Shown one piece after another: positions 1-9,247 of a stretch of 64,000 bases of DNA (position 1 is its first letter; each line of letters starts with the position of its first letter). Below the pieces are notes generated by a model. It searched no databases. It was not told where the DNA came from and worked only from the letters and a program-made list of their open reading frames with translations. This DNA comes from Flavobacteriaceae bacterium (GTDB lineage Bacteria; Bacteroidota; Bacteroidia; Flavobacteriales; Flavobacteriaceae), in contig JABISF010000036.1 in assembly GCA_018699935.1 (NCBI GenBank), forward strand, positions 22,973 to 86,972, given 5' to 3'. The position numbers and the translations under genes were made by a program.

Positions 1-1062
1 CAACTGTTCTTGTTTTTTTTCAACATCATTCGTTAATTCCATTTTTACTATCTGCTTTGTTTGTTCCATCCGATTGAGGGAATCCAAATGCTTTCTGGCC
101 ATTTTAAAATGAAACAGTCCTTTTTTTGAATCCCCCAAACCTTCATAACATTTTGAAAGATATTCATGGGTATTTACCAGACCCTCAGGATGCGCCTTTA
201 TGGTTTTTTATTGCAACCCTTTTTTAAAAATGGGTAATGCCTCGGCGTACCTGTCCGTATTGCTCAACAATATCGCTTTACTATGTTCATTTAAGACAAA
301 CGATTGCTTCCCAAACCAAAATGGAATTTGTTTAAAAAAAAAGGAGGCTTGATCAAAATGTTTAATCGCTTTTTTAGGTTGCTTTGTAAAAACCTCGTGA
401 TAAATTCCAATCGTTTTTTCTTTTAAGCCTTTTAAGAAACTAGATTTAGGATTTATTTTAGAATATTCATCTATGAGCTTATCTAATTTTTTTTGAGACG
501 AAGAATCCACTTTATAATACAACCTTTGGGATTCCAAATCTATTTTTAAACTCAAAAGACGAAAACGATCTACTTCATTTAACCGTTGAACTTTTACGGC
601 TTCAAGATGATCCTCTAATAAAGGATATAAGTGTTTTTCTGCAGGAGAAAATAGAATGATATAGCTAATCGTCGCCAAATGAAATTGATTTTCCCAAAAA
701 ACATCAGATGTTTTTTGAAAACGATTCAACTGTTGGAGCAAAAGTTGATGCAGTTCTTTCCTATAAGTTTTTGCTGTCCTATTTTGTTGAATTACATATA
801 AAATAATCGCCAAAGGATTTTCTTCCTCTCTTATTTTTTCTATACGAGCGGAGTCAATAGTTCCCGTTTTCAGATATTGTATTTCTTTAAAAATAAGCTC
901 ATAGAGTAAAAAAGAACCCCCTTGAGGCATTTTGTTTTCCAATCTTTCAATATTGTATTCATATAGGTACTCAAGCCACTGTTGCTCTTCTAAATAAGAA
1001 TTAAAAGTGCCTAATATGAAAAAAACAATCACTGCAAAGTATGCTGGTGAAATCATGCTCAT
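1..1062 (-). pseudogene. TPR-like membrane-anchored protein, interrupted by an in-frame TAA (208-210) and running off the left edge
   Basis: The 284-aa ORF (208..1062) has an N-terminal hydrophobic helix and TPR-like helices. The same frame continues after TAA without further stops to base 1 as KTIKAHPEGLVNTHEYLSKCYEGLGDSKKGLFHFKMARKHLDSLNRMEQTKQIVKMELTNDVEKKQEQL. Confidence 0.6.
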
Positions 1063-1697
1063 TCCTTATTGAACTGAAACGATACCTGACACAAATGCCC
1101 CCCTACTCTTAATTTCATTTGACCATTAGATGAATCACATAAATCGTCTAAATCATTGGCTTGATGATGATGACGCACTCTATCCATTTTACCGATGTAG
1201 GCTTTGGGGTCATTTATTTCATAATAAAAGCTCTTTGGGATTAAGGGTGTTTTGCATTGTTCTTTTTTAAAGTTCAGGTCGATGAACAATAGATCACCTT
1301 CCCGCTTAGGCGGGTCTATAGAGGAAATCGAGTAAAAACTGTCTTCGGAGTTCATCAGGATAAATTCAAGTGATTTGATCTTCGTTTCCCCGTCTATAGA
1401 AACGGTGTCCGAAACTCGTGCAGAAACGACAAAATTTTTGTCGTTTTCCAAACTTATATAGTAGGTTTGAAATCTGCTTTTATCATTGGCATCCAAAATA
1501 AAATCTGAATCAATAAATTTACAAACTGTTTCTTTCTCGCCCGGATGAAATAAGTCTCTTTCTGAAGTATCAGTCAAACAACATTTTTGGCCGGAGCTCG
1601 TGTGAGTGTTTGTACAGGGACCTTTTTTAAAATAAATCGCCAAAGCAATGGCCAATAGACCTAATCCAGTGAAAATTGTAGTAATTGTTTTTTTCAT
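1059..1697 (-). CDS. Hypothetical membrane-anchored/exported protein
   Basis: ORF of 212 aa with an N-terminal hydrophobic segment; its end overlaps the start of the neighbouring TPR-like gene. Confidence 0.6.
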   Translation of the reverse strand: MKKTITTIFTGLGLLAIALAIYFKKGPCTNTHTSSGQKCCLTDTSERDLFHPGEKETVCKFIDSDFILDANDKSRFQTYYISLENDKNFVVSARVSDTVSIDGETKIKSLEFILMNSEDSFYSISSIDPPKREGDLLFIDLNFKKEQCKTPLIPKSFYYEINDPKAYIGKMDRVRHHHQANDLDDLCDSSNGQMKLRVGGHLCQVSFQFNKE

Positions 1698-1743
1698 GAT
1701 GATAAAATTTGAGTTGATATTGATTTTTTAAAAATGTTACTAT

Positions 1744-2214
1744 TTAATCTGAAATCCAGGAATATTCTGAAACTTCTACAGGGAGTTGCGAGGAAGTAGT
1801 CCTCCACTTTCCATAAAATCCTCCTCCGATTCGAACGCCTAAATAATAGATTCGCCAAAACCGAAACTTTGCTTTTTTCAGCATGATCAAAAAAATTAGA
1901 TCTGCTTCTTTTCTTGAAATTTTCATCGTTTGAGCATTTTTATATTGATAGATCGCATCGTGAAACATGGAGGCATAATAGGTTTTAGGTTTTTTAGTCT
2001 TAGGGTCAATCCGGCCATCCGGGGTGCCAAAAATCTTGCCTGAAATTTTCCATTTTGGCGAGCAACCGTCCCAAGCATACCCATGCTCCTGAGCTCCTTT
2101 TAAAGTAATTCTTCCATTACTTTCGATCTTAAGCCACCGATTTTCAAAATCCTTTTTCGTTAGGTTGGTCTGTATCCAATCTTCTTGGTGGTGGGTAAAC
2201 TTATATATTGCCAT
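1744..2214 (-). CDS. DUF1353-like protein
   Basis: 156 aa with YAWDGCSP...ASMFHDAIYQ...RKEADLIF...YYLGVRIGGG, resembling the DUF1353 pattern. Confidence 0.55.
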   Translation of the reverse strand: MAIYKFTHHQEDWIQTNLTKKDFENRWLKIESNGRITLKGAQEHGYAWDGCSPKWKISGKIFGTPDGRIDPKTKKPKTYYASMFHDAIYQYKNAQTMKISRKEADLIFLIMLKKAKFRFWRIYYLGVRIGGGFYGKWRTTSSQLPVEVSEYSWISD

Positions 2215-2354
2215 AGTTCAAAATTTGGGATCAACAATAAAATTAATTCGGGTGCGCATGACACCTCTTAAAAATATTAATTTTTAATATAATTGTCGTG
2301 TCCTATTCTTAGATCAATTTGCTTGTCGATGGAACTAATTGTGCTTGTTGTCGT

Positions 2355-2681
2355 TTAAGTAGGACTAGTGGTATTTAACTCATCTTTAAAAGAAGAAGAA
2401 AGGAAAAAATCTTTTTTATTTTCCTTGACAAATTTTCTAGTTGCATCGGTCATTTCTTGTATAAGTAACAAAGGGACTTCTTTTTTTAACAGAAATTCTT
2501 TACAAAAAAAAGCGTTCTTTTTTGTAGAAGCACAAATGGTAAACTTCTTTTCTCTCGCATCGTATTTATATTCATATTGGATTCCCAAAATGTCAACAGT
2601 GAAGTCTTGGGCGTATGTTGTTATAGAAATACAACTTGTAAAAACTATTAAAAAGAAATTTTTGTTTTTCAAAGGAATCAT
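2355..2681 (-). CDS. Small secreted hypothetical protein
   Basis: 108 aa with signal peptide MIPLKNKNFFLIVFTSCISITTYAQ; preferred over the antisense ORF 2368..2700. Confidence 0.5.
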   Translation of the reverse strand: MIPLKNKNFFLIVFTSCISITTYAQDFTVDILGIQYEYKYDAREKKFTICASTKKNAFFCKEFLLKKEVPLLLIQEMTDATRKFVKENKKDFFLSSSFKDELNTTSPT

Positions 2682-2696
2682 TTTAATCTTCCATGT

Positions 2697-3248
2697 TTAA
2701 TTACAATATGAACATGTTGGTTTTTCTCCTACTCCATTCCAAAGCGCCTCTACAGCTTGCTTAAAACTTTGGCAATAGGTAGCTACTGCCTCTGCTCCTC
2801 CAGCACATAAATAGGCATAAGCCGCCTGACAATGAGCATCCAACTGAATATCGGGAGAAGCTCTTTCATACGCTTCATTACATCCTGCGTTTGCAACTGC
2901 ATCGCCTTGAGTTTCTTTCTTTTCAAAAACATCCGGATAACCAGCATAAAAGATATATGATTTACCTGCTTCGGGCTGAAATCCCGTAAATCCAGTAGAA
3001 TAGGCATCGTAATCGTTTAAATCTGTGTTTCCTGAGGCATCGTCAGTCCATAAGGAAACACCGTTCGGGTTTATTTCTCCTTCGATTGTGATTTTTCCAT
3101 CAGGAGCTACTTTCACGGGCTCAAAAGAATTACTGCTTACTTCCACTTCAAAATTCCATGGATTATTTATTGTTAGCATAAACTGATTTGATTCTTTAGA
3201 ACAAGAAAAAGAACAGATAATGAGAATAAAAATAAAGTGTTTTTTCAT
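2697..3248 (-). CDS. Lipoprotein with cysteine-rich C-terminal domain
   Basis: 183 aa; lipobox-type signal MKKHFIFILIICSFSC; C-terminal half contains multiple Cys (GCNEAYERA...DAHCQAAYAYLC...YCQSF...CSYCN). Confidence 0.6.
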   Translation of the reverse strand: MKKHFIFILIICSFSCSKESNQFMLTINNPWNFEVEVSSNSFEPVKVAPDGKITIEGEINPNGVSLWTDDASGNTDLNDYDAYSTGFTGFQPEAGKSYIFYAGYPDVFEKKETQGDAVANAGCNEAYERASPDIQLDAHCQAAYAYLCAGGAEAVATYCQSFKQAVEALWNGVGEKPTCSYCN

Positions 3249-3306
3249 GATATAAGATTTTTTGGTTCACCCCAAAACTATTCGGCTTTTAAGGTGTTTT
3301 CCAAAA

Positions 3307-3341
3307 AAATGTCGTGAATGACATAATAAATGTCGTGAATG
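3307..3341. repeat. Two copies of AAATGTCGTGAATG with 21-bp period
   Basis: Exact 14-bp direct repeats at 3307-3320 and 3328-3341, in the intergenic region between divergent genes. Confidence 0.85.
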
Positions 3342-3381
3342 GTAACTTCATTTTCTAAACGGTATTTTTTATCTTCGGCAA

Positions 3382-3858
3382 GTGCAAAAAAAATCATCCT
3401 TTACCGTCGCTGAGGTGCAAAAAAAATTGGAGCACTATTGTGCCTACCAAGAGCGATGTCATTGGGAAGTCGAGCAAAAATTAAAAAGCTATGGAATGAT
3501 CCCCGAGGCAAGGGAAGTCATCTTGACCCAACTGATCCAAGACAATTTTTTGAACGAAACCCGTTTTGCGCAAAGTTTTGCTCGGGGCAAGTTTCGAATC
3601 AAAAATTGGGGAAAACAACGTATTGTTCGTGAACTCAAAGCCCGATACATTTCCGATTTTAACATTAAAATTGCACTTAAAGAAATTCCCGAACAGGAGT
3701 ACAACACCGCTTTTTGGAACTTGTTTCAAAAGAAAAAGTTAGCGGTTAATCACTTACCGATTGAACAACAAAAGAAAAAAATTGCTGCATTGCTCCTTTA
3801 CAGAGGTTGGGAAAGCGAAAAAGTGTATGAAGCACTCACTTCTATCTCACAAAAATAA
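3382..3858 (+). CDS. recX: Regulatory protein RecX
   Basis: 158 aa; RecX-like helical repeats (WEVEQKLKSYG, LNETRFAQSFARGKFRIKNWGKQRIVRELKAR); GTG start. Confidence 0.85.
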   Translation: MQKKSSFTVAEVQKKLEHYCAYQERCHWEVEQKLKSYGMIPEAREVILTQLIQDNFLNETRFAQSFARGKFRIKNWGKQRIVRELKARYISDFNIKIALKEIPEQEYNTAFWNLFQKKKLAVNHLPIEQQKKKIAALLLYRGWESEKVYEALTSISQK

Positions 3859-3873
3859 GGGGCGTAGCGTCGC

Positions 3874-5709
3874 TTAAAACTGATATTTCAGGCTGAGCAA
3901 ACCATTGCTCCCCGGCATGGGAACCAAATTGGTTTCGCTATATAGGGTATTTAAAATATTGTTGGCACTGAGATCGATAGTAAAATGCCCTTTTTGCCAT
4001 TGCAGATTGACATCTAGAACGGTATAACCCTCTTGCTCGGGACGTTGCCCGTATTTCAGTGCAGTGGTCAAAAGAAATTGTGAGGACAACTGCGCTAGAG
4101 AAGCAAACGTAAAATGATGTTTTAAAGAATTGATGCTGTATCTGGAAAAATTCACTTCCGCTTCCTTTAAATCGTCCACTAAATAGGTGTAGCCCATTTT
4201 AAGGCGTTGGGACTGTTTACCGATAAGAAACTGATACTGAACTTCAGTCTCCACCCCTTGTGTTTGAAGAGCAGCGATATTTTCGGCTTTCCAAAGGTCG
4301 GCGGCACTACTTTTCACATAATCAATCAGATTTTTGGATCGGCGAGTAAAATAGGCTACATAAAAATTCCATTGCAAAGGTGTATAACGCAGACCCAACT
4401 CTGCCGCCAAAGCTTGTTCGGGTTTTAAGTCGGCATTTCCTATAGTGGTTCTATCCCTGTAGTACAAATCCGTATACGTAGGAATGCGATACGTATAACC
4501 CATATTTCCATAGATGCGCCAGCTGTTGTTGAGCTGAACTCCCAAATCCAATCCGGGATAGGCAAATGCCCCAAAATCGCTGTATCTATTCACAGCAATA
4601 CCGGGGGTCAAATCAATGAGATCCCAAAAAGAAAAGCGTTGTTCCAAAAACAAAGCAAAAGTTTCCCGATGATGTTGACCTAAATTATTACTGGAAATGG
4701 AAACTCTGGACACATCAACCCCCACGCCTGTTATACCATAATCGGACACATAAGTGGCGTGCAATGCCGTTCCTAGCTTATGTGTTATATGCCAATTCTC
4801 ATATATTTCTGGTTGCGAACGGAGGTAAATATAATGATCCTGCCCTCTCCGCCAATAGAGCTTGGGACGCAGCCGCCAGTTGTTGATTCGAACATCGGAT
4901 TGAACAGCAAGCAAGCTCGCTTCGGTTTCTTCATACTGATCTTTGGCCTCGGGCGAGGCATAAAAACCATTGGCGCCAAACTTACGCCCGCCATAGGTGG
5001 CTAATAATTGAATTGGAAAGGTGGTTGCTTTTCTAAAATCAGCCTTGACAAATGCATTGTAATTATTAAAATCGGTATTGTAACGATAACCCTCAGACTT
5101 CATCCGAGAGAAATCAGCTACAAAATTGGATTTCGCATCACTTCTATGAACGTTTACCCCTCCAAAAAGCTGTCCGTAAGAACCGCCTTTAAGGCGCACT
5201 TGACCCCCTGATGGAGTTTCTTTTTTGGTAACAATATTGACGGCACCCGTAAAAGCATTTTGACCATACACCCTTGAGGCTGGTCCTTTGATGACCTCTA
5301 TTCGTTCAATCATGGCTATTGGGGGCAAGAAATTGAGGCTGTGATGCCCCGTTTGAGCATCATCCATAGGAATGCCATCGATGAGTAAAAGCGTTTGATC
5401 AAAACCCCCGCCACGCAGGTATAAATCGGCCTGAGTACCAGCCAAACCTCTGCGCCGAATATCAACTCCAGCGATTTGTTGCAATGCCGCTACAGCAGTC
5501 ACAAAACCGCTTTGCTGCAATTGTTCTGCAGTAATCCACTGAATCGTCCGAGAGTCTTTGGAAAAAGGAATGTCGATTCGGTTGGAGGAAACAACGACTT
5601 CTTTTAAATTTTGATTTTTGCTTATGCTATCGTTTTGCGCATAAAGGGACAGAGCAGGAAAAAGAAGCCCTATTATATACACAAAAACAAAGCGTTTTGA
5701 TATACTCAT
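3874..5709 (-). CDS. TonB-dependent receptor (BtuB-like)
   Basis: Signal peptide, plug domain (GVDIRRRGLAGTQADLYLRGGGFDQTLLLIDGIPMDD) and C-terminal beta-barrel ending LKYQF. The track starts at TTG 5730, but that codon lies in a -7 box; ATG at 5709 (MSISKRFVF) is more likely. Confidence 0.9.
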   Translation of the reverse strand: MSISKRFVFVYIIGLLFPALSLYAQNDSISKNQNLKEVVVSSNRIDIPFSKDSRTIQWITAEQLQQSGFVTAVAALQQIAGVDIRRRGLAGTQADLYLRGGGFDQTLLLIDGIPMDDAQTGHHSLNFLPPIAMIERIEVIKGPASRVYGQNAFTGAVNIVTKKETPSGGQVRLKGGSYGQLFGGVNVHRSDAKSNFVADFSRMKSEGYRYNTDFNNYNAFVKADFRKATTFPIQLLATYGGRKFGANGFYASPEAKDQYEETEASLLAVQSDVRINNWRLRPKLYWRRGQDHYIYLRSQPEIYENWHITHKLGTALHATYVSDYGITGVGVDVSRVSISSNNLGQHHRETFALFLEQRFSFWDLIDLTPGIAVNRYSDFGAFAYPGLDLGVQLNNSWRIYGNMGYTYRIPTYTDLYYRDRTTIGNADLKPEQALAAELGLRYTPLQWNFYVAYFTRRSKNLIDYVKSSAADLWKAENIAALQTQGVETEVQYQFLIGKQSQRLKMGYTYLVDDLKEAEVNFSRYSINSLKHHFTFASLAQLSSQFLLTTALKYGQRPEQEGYTVLDVNLQWQKGHFTIDLSANNILNTLYSETNLVPMPGSNGLLSLKYQF

Positions 5710-5727
5710 AAAATTGGAAAATAGGGG

Positions 5728-5757
5728 CAAAAATAGAACTACGAACTAGTCCGTCAA
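5728..5757 (-). promoter_or_regulatory. Bacteroidota-type promoter for the BtuB-like receptor
   Basis: Minus strand TTG-N19-TATTTTTG, matching a -33 TTG / -7 TAnnTTTG arrangement; overlaps the 3' end of atpC. Confidence 0.6.
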
Positions 5758-6021
5758 CAAAATAACTTTGTTGTCGCGCATTTCAATCGCTCCCGAAGTA
5801 ATATCGAAGAGTGTCCAGTCCCCTTCATTTCTAAATTTATCTTGAACCGCAGCGGCTACTTCAAGTCGTCCGGCAATCTTTACTGTCCCTTCGATTAAAG
5901 TAGAAACTATGGGCGCATGGTGATCTAATACTTGAAAAGAGCCAGAACTTCCGGGAAGAATCAAACTGGATACTTCACCACTAAAGAGACGGGCTTCGGG
6001 GGATACAATTTCGAGCTGCAT
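5746..6021 (-). CDS. atpC: ATP synthase F1 subunit epsilon (short form)
   Basis: 91 aa MQLEIVSPEARLFSGEVSSLILPGSSGSFQVLDHHAPIVSTL, directly downstream of atpD. Confidence 0.95.
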   Translation of the reverse strand: MQLEIVSPEARLFSGEVSSLILPGSSGSFQVLDHHAPIVSTLIEGTVKIAGRLEVAAAVQDKFRNEGDWTLFDITSGAIEMRDNKVILLTD

Positions 6022-6025
6022 GATT

Positions 6026-7546
<1,521 letters not shown>

Positions 7547-7784
7547 TTAAAGAATTATTTTACTAATTGATTTTAAAGCTGCAAATATACAGTCTTCCAT
7601 CTAAAAAATACCCTAGATTTAATTTTTTTGCGCGCTTTTCAGAATTTTATTCTGTTGCCTATAAAAAGTAAAAAAGATTCCCCCTGAATTGGGGCTTGGA
7701 CTGTTTCAGAAATTGTAGGAGCTGCGTTAAAAAAGTAGCGCAATAAACCTTGTTTCAATCTTATTTTAGGGTAATAGTATTACA

Positions 7785-8270
7785 TTAATCATACGCCAAG
7801 ACTAATAATTCTGCCACACAGGCAGGCTTGTCTTGTCCTTCAATTTCAATGGTAATTTCCAGTTTATATTTTGCTCCAGAAGGGAGAGCGGTAAACTCCA
7901 TCAAACGAACGCGACCTCGAACTCGTGCCCCTGAGGGAGTGGCCGCAGGAAATCGCACTTTGTCCAAGCCGTAATTGATCACTCGGGAAACCCCTTCAAT
8001 CGCATAGGCATCAAACATGATTTTGGAGCACATGGAGAGTGTTAAAAACCCATGAGCAATCGTTTGTTGGTAGGGTGACTCTTTTGCGCAACGCTCTTGA
8101 TCCAAATGAATCCATTGTTCGTCTTGGGTGATGCTCGCAAAGTGGTTGATCCGCTCTTGATCCATGACCAACCAAGGCGTAAGCCCCAGTTCTTTCCCAA
8201 CAACTGGTTCCATTTCAGCGAGTTGTTTGAAATGCGAGCGATAGGAAGTTGATGCTCCTTGTGATTCCAT
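7785..8270 (-). CDS. MaoC-like dehydratase
   Basis: 161 aa hotdog-type sequence with FASITQDEQWIHLD and TIAHGFLTLSM. Confidence 0.9.
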   Translation of the reverse strand: MESQGASTSYRSHFKQLAEMEPVVGKELGLTPWLVMDQERINHFASITQDEQWIHLDQERCAKESPYQQTIAHGFLTLSMCSKIMFDAYAIEGVSRVINYGLDKVRFPAATPSGARVRGRVRLMEFTALPSGAKYKLEITIEIEGQDKPACVAELLVLAYD

Positions 8271-8357
8271 AAGATCGTTATTTGGGTTAAACTTTTGATT
8301 ATTGATGTTCCCTATTTTAAATGGTTCTTTTACATAAACGAAAATAGAAAGACTGGA

Positions 8358-9101
8358 TTACATAGGCATGGCACCGCCATTGGCGTGTAAGGTAATGCCC
8401 GAAATGTATCCCGCTTCTTTGGAGGCTAAAAACAAATACGCATATCCCATATCTTCCACGGTCCCTATTCTTCCCACAGGAATTTGAGCAATTTGTTGCT
8501 CGATCACGGCTTTAGGCATAGAATCAGTCATCTCTGATTTTATAAACCCGGGAGCCACTGCATTCACGGTTACTCCATATCGGCCTAATTCTTTGCACAA
8601 AGCTCTTGTAAAGCCTGCAATCCCGGCTTTGGTGGCGGCATAATTGGTTTGCCCAAAAGCCCCTTGAAAGCCATTGATGGAAGAGGCCGATACAATCCTT
8701 CCATAGCCCGCTGCTTTCATATGGGGTACTACTGCTTTACAGGTGATGAACAAGGCATTTAAATTGACATTCATCACCGTGTCCCAATCCGATTGCTCCA
8801 TTTTCAGGAACGAACGATCGCGAATGACCCCAGCATTGTTGATCAAAATATCAATTTTTTGGTGCTTTTCGATGAGCTGCGCCACCGCAGCTTCTACTTC
8901 ACTTTTGGAAGTGATATCGACTTTCTGATAAAAGATCGAAGCCCCACTTTGTGCGATTCGAGCAGCAGTTTCAGCACCTGAATCCAAGACGTCCCAAAGG
9001 GCAACCGTCGCTCCGGCTTTGCAAAATAGCTCACAAATACCCGCACCAATACCTCGAGCTCCTCCGGTAACGATGGCCACTTGACCTTCTAAACGTATCA
9101 T
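8358..9101 (-). CDS. SDR-family 3-oxoacyl-ACP / acetoacetyl-CoA reductase
   Basis: 247 aa; GGARGIGAGIC, NNAGVIRD, YAATKAG and an SDR tail. Confidence 0.9.
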   Translation of the reverse strand: MIRLEGQVAIVTGGARGIGAGICELFCKAGATVALWDVLDSGAETAARIAQSGASIFYQKVDITSKSEVEAAVAQLIEKHQKIDILINNAGVIRDRSFLKMEQSDWDTVMNVNLNALFITCKAVVPHMKAAGYGRIVSASSINGFQGAFGQTNYAATKAGIAGFTRALCKELGRYGVTVNAVAPGFIKSEMTDSMPKAVIEQQIAQIPVGRIGTVEDMGYAYLFLASKEAGYISGITLHANGGAMPM

Positions 9102-9201
9102 TTGTAGTTGCTTTTGTTAAAGATAAGATTCCCTCGCTAGTTATACAAACTAAGGACGTCCAATTTTATCCCAACGCATTGAAAAGGGTTGCGTATAAAG
9201 C

Positions 9202-9230
9202 AAAAAAAAGACTGCACTAAGGCAGTCTTT
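9202..9230 (-). terminator. Rho-independent terminator downstream of TonB receptor
   Basis: AAAGACTGC-ACTAAG-GCAGTCTTT, 9-bp stem, with an A8 tract on + (T8 on the minus strand). Confidence 0.85.
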
Positions 9231-9247
9231 CTTTATTGCTATAAAAT

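Noticed and set aside
2368-2700. 110-aa + strand ORF opposite the secreted 108-aa ORF
   Set aside because: The minus-strand product has a clear signal peptide and lies in a co-directional cluster; the + ORF is Lys/Phe-rich antisense.
3307-3341. Possible CRISPR-like repeat
   Set aside because: Only two 14-bp units, 7-bp spacer, no cas genes; better explained as a regulator site.
5746-6021. Short 91-aa atpC as a truncation
   Set aside because: Epsilon subunits lacking the C-terminal helices are, to my knowledge, normal in Bacteroidota.
7690-7710. CCCC-TGAATT-GGGG hairpin near the atpD/MaoC gap as terminator
   Set aside because: Only a 4-bp stem and no adjacent T/A tract in the right orientation.
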